Of a stretch of DNA of 64,000 nt, positions 45,687-54,080 are shown piece after piece; within the stretch, counting starts at the first letter, position 1; each line of letters opens with the position of its first letter. Both the position numbers and the translations under genes were made by a program. This DNA is from Burkholderia sp. S171 (lineage in GTDB: Bacteria; Pseudomonadota; Gammaproteobacteria; Burkholderiales; Burkholderiaceae): contig NZ_LMUF01000007.1 in the NCBI RefSeq assembly GCF_009766085.1, positions 117,049-181,048 of the forward strand, in the 5' to 3' direction. The notes below the pieces were generated by a model. The model ran no database searches. It had not been told where the DNA came from and worked only from the letters and a program-made list of their open reading frames with translations.

Positions 45687-46342
45687 CGGTGCGTATCGTG
45701 CAGCGCGAACTGGCCCTGACGTGGCGGCGACGCACCGCCGCCCTCGGCTGCCTGCTGTTCTTCGTCATCGCGGGGAGCTTGTTTCCGCTCGCGGTCGGAG
45801 CGGACCCTGTGCTGTTGCAAGCTATCGCGCCCGGCGTGTTGTGGGTGACCGCGCTGTTCGCCGCGATGCTCTCGCTGGGGCGTTTATTCGGCCCCGATTT
45901 CGCCGATGGCGCGCTTGACCAGATGCTGCTTTCGCCACGTTCGCTGCTGACGATAGTCACAGCGAAGATCGGCGCGCACTGGCTAACGAGCGGCTTCGCG
46001 CTCGTGTTGCTTGCGCCAGTTCTCGCACTTCAATACGGTTTGCCCTTCGATAGCGTCTGCCGTCTCACCGCAGCGTTGTTGCTCGGAACGCCCGTGCTGA
46101 GCCTCATCGGTTCGATGGGCGCGGCGTTGACGCTCGGCGTGCGGGGCGGCGGCATGCTGCTCGCGGTATTGGTGCTTCCACTCGAAACGCCGGTGCTGAT
46201 CTTCGGTACCAACGCGGCCGATCCATCACGCGCCGGCGCATGGTCAACGGCCAACTTTTCGCTGCTCGGCGCAAGCCTGCTGGCTGCGCTCGCGCTGTGC
46301 CCGGTCGCAACCGTCGCGGCGTTACGGATTTCGGCTGAATGA
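45674..46342 (+). CDS. ccmB: Heme exporter membrane subunit CcmB
   Basis: A 222-residue integral membrane protein with about six helices, partner of CcmA. Conserved LFGPDFADGALDQMLLSP identifies the family. The start is the ATG at 45674, overlapping ccmA by 13 bp; a GTG at 45665 would add three residues. The stop lies inside a 13-bp tandem repeat that leads to ccmC. Confidence 0.93.
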   Translation: MFRLTVRIVQRELALTWRRRTAALGCLLFFVIAGSLFPLAVGADPVLLQAIAPGVLWVTALFAAMLSLGRLFGPDFADGALDQMLLSPRSLLTIVTAKIGAHWLTSGFALVLLAPVLALQYGLPFDSVCRLTAALLLGTPVLSLIGSMGAALTLGVRGGGMLLAVLVLPLETPVLIFGTNAADPSRAGAWSTANFSLLGASLLAALALCPVATVAALRISAE

Positions 46343-46382
46343 GTGGGCGCAATGAGTCGGCACAATGAGTGGGCCAATGAGG
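46338..46382 (+). repeat. 13-bp tandem repeat at the ccmB/ccmC junction
   Basis: About 3.5 copies of AATGAGTGGGCGC (second copy AATGAGTCGGCAC, third 12 bp). Every copy contains an ATG; because the unit is not a multiple of three, only the one at 46352 is in the ccmC frame. Confidence 0.8.
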
Positions 46383-46393
46383 ACACATCGATC

Positions 46394-47113
46394 ATGAATT
46401 CGTCTATCGCGCTGACCGGCTGGTTGCGATACGCATCGCCGAGACCCTTTCACCGGCTGGCGGGGAGGATGATTCCCGGCTTCGCTATTGCAGCGTTATT
46501 GCTCGTGATGCCGGGCATCCAGATCGCGTTGTTCATCGCGCCCACGGATGCTGTGCAGGGCGACGTTTATCGGATCATGTTCGTCCATGTGCCGGCGGCG
46601 TGGATGTCGATGCTGCTCTATGTCGTGATGGCCGTTTACGCAGCGCTCGGCTTGATACTCAACGCACGCCTGTCCGCGATGATGGCCCGCGCAATCGCCC
46701 CGACCGGTGCGCTTTTCACGGCCCTCGCGCTTGTGACGGGCGCGCTCTGGGGCCGTCCGACGTGGGGGGCTTGGTGGGTCTGGGACGCCCGGCTCACGTC
46801 TGAACTGATTCTGCTGTTCTTGTACTTGGGCTTCATGTCGCTGCATGGCGCCATCGACGACACCCGCCGTGCCGATCGTGCCTGTGCCGTGCTCGCGCTC
46901 GCCGGGGTGGTCAACGTGCCCATCATCTATTTCTCGGTGCAGTGGTGGTACACGCTGCATCAGGGTGCATCGCTTTCGTTCGGCAGTGGTGTATCGATGG
47001 ACAGCTCGATGCTCGCCGGCCTCGTCGTAATGACGATGGCATTCTGGTGTTACGCGATTGCCATTGTGCTCGTACGGGTGCGGCGGATTATCGATGAACG
47101 AGAGGCGGCGTGA
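46394..47113 (+). CDS. ccmC: Heme transfer protein CcmC
   Basis: A 239-residue, six-helix membrane protein that presents heme to CcmE. The periplasmic tryptophan-rich motif WGAWWVWDARLTSE is intact, and two external His ligands fall in FVHVPAAW and TLHQGASLSF. The start MNSSIALTGWLRY at 46394 is chosen over ATG 46352 in the repeat, because residues before it would come from repeat sequence; GAGG lies upstream at a loose spacing. It overlaps ccmD by ATGA. Confidence 0.92.
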   Translation: MNSSIALTGWLRYASPRPFHRLAGRMIPGFAIAALLLVMPGIQIALFIAPTDAVQGDVYRIMFVHVPAAWMSMLLYVVMAVYAALGLILNARLSAMMARAIAPTGALFTALALVTGALWGRPTWGAWWVWDARLTSELILLFLYLGFMSLHGAIDDTRRADRACAVLALAGVVNVPIIYFSVQWWYTLHQGASLSFGSGVSMDSSMLAGLVVMTMAFWCYAIAIVLVRVRRIIDEREAA

Positions 47114-47301
47114 TGAACATGATGAACAGCTTGACCGGCCGCGGTGGCGATCTCTGGTACCTGTGGGTCGCGTTTGACATCACGTTCCTTGTGCTTGCCA
47201 TCGAGATTGCAATAACCGTCGGTTCGAACAGGCGGCAGCGCAGGCGCGGGCATGTTGTCCAGCCGCGCACGCGCGGCAGCACGTTGACGGAGAAACCGTG
47301 A
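47113..47301 (+). CDS. ccmD: Cytochrome c maturation protein CcmD
   Basis: A 62-residue protein with one transmembrane helix (about 14-36) and a highly basic tail (RRQRRRG). CcmD stabilises the CcmABC-E complex and is required for holo-CcmE release. The ATG at 47113 overlaps the ccmC stop, and its own stop overlaps the ccmE GTG start, so three genes are translationally linked. Confidence 0.87.
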   Translation: MNMMNSLTGRGGDLWYLWVAFDITFLVLAIEIAITVGSNRRQRRRGHVVQPRTRGSTLTEKP

Positions 47302-47768
47302 AAGGGCGCACGCGGCGCGCGTGCGGTGTCGCCGCCGGGCTTGTGGCGCTCGGCGGCGCGGCCGCGCTCGTGTTGAATGCGTTCAACGCCAACGTGATGT
47401 TCTTCGTCACGCCCTCGCAGCTAGTCTCGGGCAGCATGAAACACGTGGCACGACTGCGCGTAGGCGGCCTGGTGGAGCGCGGTTCGGTCGAACGCGATGC
47501 CAGCGGCTTGACCGTGCGTTTCATGATCACCGATACCGCTCACGAGATTCCAGTGCTTTACCGCGGCGCGCTGCCTGATCTGTTTCGCGAAGGCAAAAGC
47601 GTGGTTGCGCAGGGCAGGTTGTTGCCGGACGGAGTGTTCCTCGCGGATCAGGTGCTGGCCAAACACGACGAGAAATACATGCCACCGGACGCCTCTGAAG
47701 CGATCAAACGTGCGCGCTCAATGCGAGTTTCGGACAACGTACTTGTTTCTGCCGGGCGGCAGCAATGA
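47298..47768 (+). CDS. ccmE: Heme chaperone CcmE
   Basis: A 156-residue membrane-anchored OB-fold chaperone that binds heme covalently and delivers it to CcmF. The heme-linking His123 and Tyr127 lie in LAKHDEKYMPP, equivalent to H130/Y134 of E. coli. The GTG start overlaps the ccmD stop. The anchor helix spans about 10-28. Confidence 0.95.
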   Translation: MKGRTRRACGVAAGLVALGGAAALVLNAFNANVMFFVTPSQLVSGSMKHVARLRVGGLVERGSVERDASGLTVRFMITDTAHEIPVLYRGALPDLFREGKSVVAQGRLLPDGVFLADQVLAKHDEKYMPPDASEAIKRARSMRVSDNVLVSAGRQQ

Positions 47769-49822
47769 TCCCCGAACTCGGCCAGTTCGCGTTGATTGTC
47801 GCGATGCTGCTCGCCATTGCAACGGGCGTGCTGCCGCTGGTCGGCGCGGCTCGCGGAATCACCGGCTGGACGCGAAGCGCGTGGGCGCTCGCGCGTGCCC
47901 AATGCGCATTCGTCACGATGGCCTTCGCTTGCCTGGCGGTTTCGTTTGTAGACAACGATTTCTCGGTGTCGTATGTCGCATCGAATTCCAATTCGATGCT
48001 GCCGCTCATCTACCGCTTCGCGGCGGTCTGGGGCGGCCATGAAGGTTCGTTGTTGCTCTGGACCTTGCTGCTCACGTGGTGGATGGCGGCGGTATCGGTA
48101 TTCAGCAAGCAGCTTCCCCTTCCCATGGTCGCGCGCGTGCTCGGCGTGATGAGCTGGATCAACGTGGGCTTCCTGGCGTTCATGCTGTGGACTTCCAACC
48201 CGTTCACACGCCTCCTGCCACCGGCAATGGATGGCCGCGATCTCAATCCGTTGCTGCAAGACCCGGGCATGGTCTCCCATCCCCCCATTCTTTATATGGG
48301 GTACGTCGGCTTTGCGGTGGCGTTTTCGTTTGCTATCGCGGCGTTGTTGTCGGGCGAACTTAATGCCGCCTGGGCGCGCTGGTCGCGCCCGTGGACCACA
48401 GCGGCGTGGACCTTCCTCACGCTAGGCATCATGCTCGGCAGCGGCTGGGCATACTACGAACTCGGATGGGGCGGCTGGTGGTTCTGGGACCCCGTGGAGA
48501 ACGCCTCGTTCATGCCGTGGCTCGTCGGTACGGCGCTAATGCACTCGCTCGCCGTCACCGATAAACGCGGCAGTTTCCGCGCGTGGACCGTGTTGCTTGC
48601 CATCTGCGCGTTTTCGCTGAGCCTGCTCGGCACGTTCCTTGTGCGTTCGGGCGTCATTACGTCGGTGCACGCATTCGCCTCGGATCCTACGCGCGGCATT
48701 TTCATCCTGATGTTTCTCTCAATAGTGACCGGCGGCGCGTTGATATTGTTCGCATGGCGAGCGCCAAAGATCGGACTGGGTCCGGGGTTCGCCGCGATAT
48801 CGCGTGAATCGTTGCTGTTATCGAACAACGTCTTGCTGATGGTCGCGGCCGCTTCGGTATTCCTCGGCACGTTGTATCCGCTCGTACTCGATGTGCTCGG
48901 GCTCGGAAAAATTTCCGTCGGTGCGCCGTATTTCGACACAGTGTTCGTGCCGTTGATGACGCCCGCTGTATTCCTCATGGGCATTGGACCAATCGCGAGG
49001 TGGAAGTCCGCACGCCTGCCCGATATTGCCGTGCGTTTGTGCTGGGCATTGGTGGTCAGCATAGCGTCGGCGATTGCGTTGCCGTGGCTCGCGGGCGGAT
49101 GGAAACCGATGGTCGCGCTCGGCATGCTGCTGGCCGTGTGGTGCGCGACGACCATGCTCACTGCGCTGGCCGGACGTATCGCGGAGCAGCAGGGAGCATG
49201 GATCTTGCGATTCTTTCATGTGCCGCGCGGGTTCTACGGCATGCTGCTCGCGCACTTCGGCATCGGCATTTTTATCGCCGGGGTGACACTGGTCAAAGGC
49301 TATGAAACGGCCGGCGATGCGCGGCTTGATATCGCGCAATCGATCGAGTCCGGCGGCTACACCTTTCGCTTCGATGGCACAAAGCCGGTCGACGGTCCGA
49401 ACTATCGCGCACTGCGGGCGAACATAGTGGTGAGTCGCGAAGGGCGCGTGATCGCGGTAATGCATCCGGAGAAACGTTTCTTCGTCGTGCAGAAAACGAC
49501 AATGACCGAAGCCGCCGTCGACCGCGGCGTGTTCCGCGATCTCTACGTCGCACTCGGCGATGCAGCCGATAACAGCAACACCGCGTGGACCGTGCGTGTG
49601 CAGATCAAGCCATTCGTCGACTGGATCTGGGCCGGGTGTTTGTTGATGGCGTTCGGCGGTGTGTTGGCGGCAAGCGATCGGCGGTATCGGCTGGCCATGC
49701 GTGAGCGTCGGCAGGCTGCGTCGGGTGCGCCGCATGTGCGTATTCGAACTCAGGCGGCTATCGCGGCGGCGAACGTAGCCAACGTAGCCAACGTAGCCAA
49801 CATCAAGGAGACGAAATCATGA
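47765..49822 (+). CDS. ccmF: Heme lyase subunit CcmF
   Basis: A 685-residue membrane protein with about 15 helices that ligates heme to apocytochromes together with CcmG and CcmH. The tryptophan-rich motif GGWWFWDPVENASFMPW marks the heme-handling domain. It overlaps ccmE by ATGA and ccmG by ATGA. The C-terminal tail carries a short Val-Ala-Asn tandem repeat that is unlikely to be structured. Confidence 0.96.
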   Translation: MIPELGQFALIVAMLLAIATGVLPLVGAARGITGWTRSAWALARAQCAFVTMAFACLAVSFVDNDFSVSYVASNSNSMLPLIYRFAAVWGGHEGSLLLWTLLLTWWMAAVSVFSKQLPLPMVARVLGVMSWINVGFLAFMLWTSNPFTRLLPPAMDGRDLNPLLQDPGMVSHPPILYMGYVGFAVAFSFAIAALLSGELNAAWARWSRPWTTAAWTFLTLGIMLGSGWAYYELGWGGWWFWDPVENASFMPWLVGTALMHSLAVTDKRGSFRAWTVLLAICAFSLSLLGTFLVRSGVITSVHAFASDPTRGIFILMFLSIVTGGALILFAWRAPKIGLGPGFAAISRESLLLSNNVLLMVAAASVFLGTLYPLVLDVLGLGKISVGAPYFDTVFVPLMTPAVFLMGIGPIARWKSARLPDIAVRLCWALVVSIASAIALPWLAGGWKPMVALGMLLAVWCATTMLTALAGRIAEQQGAWILRFFHVPRGFYGMLLAHFGIGIFIAGVTLVKGYETAGDARLDIAQSIESGGYTFRFDGTKPVDGPNYRALRANIVVSREGRVIAVMHPEKRFFVVQKTTMTEAAVDRGVFRDLYVALGDAADNSNTAWTVRVQIKPFVDWIWAGCLLMAFGGVLAASDRRYRLAMRERRQAASGAPHVRIRTQAAIAAANVANVANVANIKETKS
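49772..49801 (+). repeat. 9-bp in-frame tandem repeat at the ccmF 3' end
   Basis: Three exact copies of AACGTAGCC plus AAC encode NVANVANVAN at the CcmF C-terminus, just ahead of the ccmG ribosome site (AAGGAG at 49805). Confidence 0.9.
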
Positions 49823-50358
49823 AACGCTTCCTGCTCCCGCTGGTTCTCTTCGCAGGCTTGAGTGTCGTGCTCGCTGCGTCGCTATCGAACGATCCGGGAC
49901 GCTTGCCGTCGACGTTCATCGGCAAGCAAGCGCCCACGTTCGACCTGCCGCGTCTCGATGCCACCGACCGGAAATTGTCTCCTGAAGCGTTGCGCGGCCA
50001 GGTATGGGTGATGAACGTTTGGGCTTCGTGGTGCGAGTCGTGCCGCGATGAACATTCAGCACTCGTGGCGCTCGCGGCTAAGAATATCGTGCCGATCTAC
50101 GGGCTCGATTACAAGGATGAACCGGACGCCGCGCGACAGTGGCTCAAGCAGGCGGGCAACCCGTATATTGCATCGATGATGGACCGATCGGGGCAGACGG
50201 CTATCGACTATGGAGTGTATGGCGTGCCTGAAACGTTTGTCGTCGACCGTCGTGGTGTGATCCGCTTCAAACGCTCAGGACCACTGACGCAAGCCGCACT
50301 CGACACGCAAATCTTGCCGCTCGTGCGAAGTCTTCAAGGCGAGAGCAGTGATGAATAG
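49819..50358 (+). CDS. ccmG: Thiol:disulfide oxidoreductase CcmG (DsbE)
   Basis: A 179-residue periplasmic thioredoxin-like protein tethered by an N-terminal helix. The redox pair is C72/C75 in NVWASWCESCRDEH; CESC differs from the usual CxPC by lacking proline, which may shift its redox potential. Cis-proline region YGVPETFVVD is conserved. It reduces apocytochrome or CcmH disulfides before heme ligation. Confidence 0.93.
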   Translation: MKRFLLPLVLFAGLSVVLAASLSNDPGRLPSTFIGKQAPTFDLPRLDATDRKLSPEALRGQVWVMNVWASWCESCRDEHSALVALAAKNIVPIYGLDYKDEPDAARQWLKQAGNPYIASMMDRSGQTAIDYGVYGVPETFVVDRRGVIRFKRSGPLTQAALDTQILPLVRSLQGESSDE

Positions 50359-50905
50359 GATCGTGGTCGGGTTGTGTTGCGTGTTCGTGGTGAGTGTGGC
50401 AAGTGCAGTCGCAAATTCCGGTGTCGTGATGATTGCCGAAGCCGACGTCAGCGCTCAGGGAGCCACTACCTTTCCCGCTGACGTTGCCACACAGGGTCAA
50501 AGCAACGCGCGAACGCAAGCTGCTGCCGGCACGAGCGCCGGAATCGCCGTGATGGCGAGCGCCACCCCGGCGCTCGCCGCCCGCATCCGCGGCCTTGAAT
50601 CGAATTTTCGCTGTCTTGTCTGCCAGAACGAAACCATCGCGGATTCCACGGCCGATCTCGCCGCCGATCTACGTTTGATCATCCATGAGCAAGTCCAGCA
50701 GGGTGCAACCGATGCGCAGATTCGCGACTACATGGTGACGCGTTACGGAGATTTCGTTCTTTACGATCCGCCGTTCAAAACGCTGACGTGGGTCCTTTGG
50801 CTCGGTCCGTTCGTGCTCCTCGCGCTTGGCCTCGGAGTGTTCGCAGGCATCGTTCTGCAACGCCGGAAGATGAGGCCGCCACCGCTCACCGACCTGGAGC
50901 AGTAA
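50351..50905 (+). CDS. ccmH: Cytochrome c maturation protein CcmH
   Basis: A 184-residue membrane-bound oxidoreductase. The FRCLVCQNETIADS motif holds the redox cysteines C88 and C91 that handle the CxxCH thiols, and a C-terminal helix (about 153-175) anchors it. The segment between signal peptide and motif (about 25-80) is Ala/Gly/Thr-rich and longer than usual. The ATG at 50351 overlaps ccmG by 8 bp; a GTG just before it is also in frame. Confidence 0.92.
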   Translation: MNRIVVGLCCVFVVSVASAVANSGVVMIAEADVSAQGATTFPADVATQGQSNARTQAAAGTSAGIAVMASATPALAARIRGLESNFRCLVCQNETIADSTADLAADLRLIIHEQVQQGATDAQIRDYMVTRYGDFVLYDPPFKTLTWVLWLGPFVLLALGLGVFAGIVLQRRKMRPPPLTDLEQ

Positions 50906-50931
50906 CGCGCCAGACGTCTGCTGGGCAACCC

Positions 50932-52143
50932 ATGATTACCTTCTGGATCATCGCAGCCGTGATGTTGATCGCTGCCGTCCTGTGCGCAGTCGTGCCGCTC
51001 ATGCAGCGGGAAAGTGCAGCCGATGCACCGAAGGTTAGCGCGTTGAGCGTGTCGCTGTATCAGTGGGAATTGGCCGATGCCGACGCGGATCTGCGCACAG
51101 GCGCGTTATCGCCCGACCAATATGCAAGCGTGCGCGGCGATATAGAACAGCGCGTGCTGGACGATACCGCCGCTTCGCCCTCGCTTGCACGCAGGTCCAC
51201 GCCGCGTACGGCTACGCGCGCCGCAACGTGTGCCGTGCTGATTGCGCTGTTCCCGAGCGCTGCGTGCCTGCTGTATCTGAAGCTCGGCGAACCGGCCGCG
51301 CTTAAACTGAACAACCCGCTGGACGACTCGCTGGGTGTTTCGCACGACATGTCGTCGATGTCGGTGGAGATGATGGTTTCCCGTCTCGCATTTCGTCTGC
51401 GCGATCATGCGCCAGATCCTCGCGATGCCGCCGCCTGGGCCACGCTCGCGCGCTCGTACACTGTGCTCGAACGGCCGACGGACGCAGTCACGGCTTACAC
51501 GAAGGCGGTCTCGCTCGATCCGGGCGACGCAGCGCTGCGGGCCGATTTCGCCGATGCAATCGCCAGCGCGGATGACGGCCGGCTCGCCGGGCGAGCCTCA
51601 GAGGAGATCGCGGCAGCGCTCGCTATCGATTCCGCTGATCCGAAAGCGCTGGCGTTGGCGGCATCGGCGGCGTTTGACGCGCGGGATTATGCCCATGCGA
51701 TCGGGTATTGGCGAAGGTTGCTCGCGACGCTCAAGGCGGATTCGCTCGATGCGATGAAGGTGCAAAAGAATATCGATGCGGCTGTGGGCTTGAGCGCGGT
51801 GACCGTGGATATTCGATTGGCCGATGGCGCGAACGTCGCGTCCGATGCAGCGGTCATCGTGACGGCTCGCATGAGCGACGCACCGGCTTCGACGAATCCG
51901 GCGAGCGCGCCCAACACGTTGCTCGCCGAGCGTCGGCTGTCTGCAGGTGAACTTCCCACTACGATTGTTCTTGATGACTCGCTTGCCATCAATGCAACCG
52001 ACACGCTCTCGGCGCACCAGCAAGTTGTGGTGGCAGCGCGGATTGTTTCGGTATCGGGCACGAACGACTTGACCGGACGAGGCGACGCCAAGGGATTGGA
52101 GAATCGCCACGCCAGCGTGGTAATCGCGGCACCCTCGCCATAG
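50932..52143 (+). CDS. ccmI: Apocytochrome chaperone CcmI
   Basis: A 403-residue protein with two transmembrane helices (about 4-22 and 90-108) and a periplasmic TPR region (near 130-290, with repeats such as AAAWATLARSYTVLERPTDA) that binds apocytochrome C-termini. The last 110 residues form a beta-rich domain. The start at 50932 gives MITFWIIAAVMLIAAVLCAV. In E. coli this function is fused to CcmH; here the two are separate. It is the last gene of the ccm series. Confidence 0.92.
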   Translation: MITFWIIAAVMLIAAVLCAVVPLMQRESAADAPKVSALSVSLYQWELADADADLRTGALSPDQYASVRGDIEQRVLDDTAASPSLARRSTPRTATRAATCAVLIALFPSAACLLYLKLGEPAALKLNNPLDDSLGVSHDMSSMSVEMMVSRLAFRLRDHAPDPRDAAAWATLARSYTVLERPTDAVTAYTKAVSLDPGDAALRADFADAIASADDGRLAGRASEEIAAALAIDSADPKALALAASAAFDARDYAHAIGYWRRLLATLKADSLDAMKVQKNIDAAVGLSAVTVDIRLADGANVASDAAVIVTARMSDAPASTNPASAPNTLLAERRLSAGELPTTIVLDDSLAINATDTLSAHQQVVVAARIVSVSGTNDLTGRGDAKGLENRHASVVIAAPSP

Positions 52144-52242
52144 GCGCTTCATATCAACCGCCAACGTCCTCAGCGGTCCGATTTTCGACCCGCTGCAAAA
52201 ACTTGTTAAGCTCGGCATTCGATCACTTCATTCGATCACTTA

Positions 52243-53001
52243 ATGCCCGGCATGTTCGAGTTCGAAGAGCTATTGCTCATTGCCTATAAGAAGGAGCGCG
52301 CGACGAGCCGGCGCTTATCGAAGCTCACTTCGCTCTCCGCTCACGCCGCGTTGGCGCAGACGCTGGAAAAATCCGCCGGCACGCAGACGCTCGCGGAACT
52401 CGTGAGCGATCGGCGCCGGGAAAGGGCCGCGACGGAGCTGGCGCGACACTATCGTGAAGAAGAACGCGCCGCGGCTCGCGCGGCCAGAAAAGTGCGGCCT
52501 GCTGTCCGCGATTCCGTGGCCTGGCACGCCTGGTTCGACGGCTCGGCGCATCCAAATCCGGGCAAGATCGGCATTGGCGGCCTGCTGGAGGGCCCAAACG
52601 GCGATGTGGTGAAAATCAGCGCGCGGGCCGGTCATGGCGACAGTTGCGAGGCAGAATATCTCGCGCTGATCGCCGTGCTCGAAGCCGCGGTGTCACGAAA
52701 GCCCGCGCCGGCCAAGTTGGTGATTCATGGCGACAGTCAGGTCGTCATTGAAGACGTGCTGCGTGATGAAGCCAGCAGTGCGCCTGCGCTAAGCACCTAC
52801 GCGGCGCAGGCGCGCGGTCTGATCGCGCAACTCGCCGATGTCCGCCTTCAGTGGATTCCCCGCGCCCGCAATGCCGCTGCCGATGCGCTTTCGCAGCACG
52901 CAGTTCGCAGTGACACTCATGCGGACTCTCTGCTAGACGCTCACGACAGTTCGCGTACGTCCACCACGGGCGTGTCGCCGAACGTATCGCTCAACGCGTA
53001 G
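52243..53001 (+). CDS. RNase H-like protein with N-terminal extension
   Basis: A 252-residue protein: an Arg/Glu/Ala-rich helical region of about 90 residues followed by an RNase H type I domain. The domain begins WHAWFDGSAHPNPGKIG, and catalytic residues D99, E136, D164 and D214 can be assigned. It resembles the RnhA-like paralogues of beta-proteobacteria, not the housekeeping RnhA. Substrate is presumably RNA/DNA hybrid. The last 20 residues lie outside the domain and overlap the convergent SDR gene. Confidence 0.8.
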   Translation: MPGMFEFEELLLIAYKKERATSRRLSKLTSLSAHAALAQTLEKSAGTQTLAELVSDRRRERAATELARHYREEERAAARAARKVRPAVRDSVAWHAWFDGSAHPNPGKIGIGGLLEGPNGDVVKISARAGHGDSCEAEYLALIAVLEAAVSRKPAPAKLVIHGDSQVVIEDVLRDEASSAPALSTYAAQARGLIAQLADVRLQWIPRARNAAADALSQHAVRSDTHADSLLDAHDSSRTSTTGVSPNVSLNA

Positions 53002-53672
53002 TCGAGCACTTTTTGCGCAGCGTCGGCCGGGGTGGAAAGCTGGCCGCTGCGCTTGAGCTCTTCGAACTTCTCCCGCAACGGGAATTGCTCCAAACCCGTG
53101 CCGCGAATCTCGGCTTGCATGTCGGTATCGACCACACCCGGTGCAACGCTGCATATTTTCAACGCCCGGTTGTTATCCAGCGCGACCGCGCGCGCGTGAT
53201 GATCGAGGGCTGCCTTCGTCGCGCAATAGATGCTCCAGCCGGGATACGCGTTGCGCGCCGCGCCGCTCGAGATATGCACGATACGTCGATCAGACGCTGA
53301 CGAGCTTGCTGCTGCCACTGCCGCCGATAACATCAACGGCGCGGCAACATTCAGGCTCACGGATCGCCCGATCGCGTTCACGTCCTGTCCTTCAATTGCT
53401 CCCACCGGCTGCAACATGCCGGCATTGTTGATCAGCAGGACGGTATGTGCGCCATCGACAAACCGGGCTAGCGTTTCAGTTCCAAGCCATTCACCGAGCA
53501 CGGCGGGATTCGCGAGATCGAGTTCGACTTCCTGCAGGAGGGGCGAAGCGGGCACGTTGCTGCGTGTGCGCGATACCCCAAGCACTGCTATGCCGCGCGA
53601 CAGCATGAGGCTGGTCAGCGCCGCACCGAGACCGCGTGTGTGACCGGTGAGAATCGCCTTGATAGTGTTCAT
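52941..53672 (-). CDS. SDR-family NAD(P)-dependent oxidoreductase
   Basis: A 243-residue short-chain dehydrogenase resembling the sepiapterin/benzil reductase group. TGHTRGLG is at about 9-16, NNAG near 81-84, and the active-site residues are S135-S136 with YCATK (Y149 and K153 region). The substrate is unknown. Its last 20 codons overlap the RNase H-like gene tail-to-tail. The start ATG at 53672 lacks a strong ribosome site, and upstream DNA is A-rich. Confidence 0.85.
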   Translation of the reverse strand: MNTIKAILTGHTRGLGAALTSLMLSRGIAVLGVSRTRSNVPASPLLQEVELDLANPAVLGEWLGTETLARFVDGAHTVLLINNAGMLQPVGAIEGQDVNAIGRSVSLNVAAPLMLSAAVAAASSSASDRRIVHISSGAARNAYPGWSIYCATKAALDHHARAVALDNNRALKICSVAPGVVDTDMQAEIRGTGLEQFPLREKFEELKRSGQLSTPADAAQKVLDYALSDTFGDTPVVDVRELS

Positions 53673-54080
53673 GTCGATGCAACCTGAGGGTGGATTGAAG
53701 ACACAAAGTTACCACGAGTTTAAAAAAGTCACCGAACCGGTAATCTACCGTCTGAATAGATCGTTATCCGAAATGATTGAAGGTATACAAAAACGCATTC
53801 AATCTGAAGAAGAATTAACGGCAATCAACCAATAACATCGCAAACTCCTCCCGCGTGGCATCCAAATTTCATCCGTCGCCTTAGTCTCGAAAAACTGAAC
53901 GCTGTATGTGCAAGCCTTTGCCACACATTTCCAAAGGGTGCTGGGATAATCGCGACTTCCAATGTATCGGACTCCTGTATTAATGAACCGATTGCGTTTT
54001 TTCCACATCGCCCGTCGGGCGTGTGGGTCGCGAACGGTTCGAAGGCAGGGGGTGCCGTCCAACCCTATCGAGATTTACCC

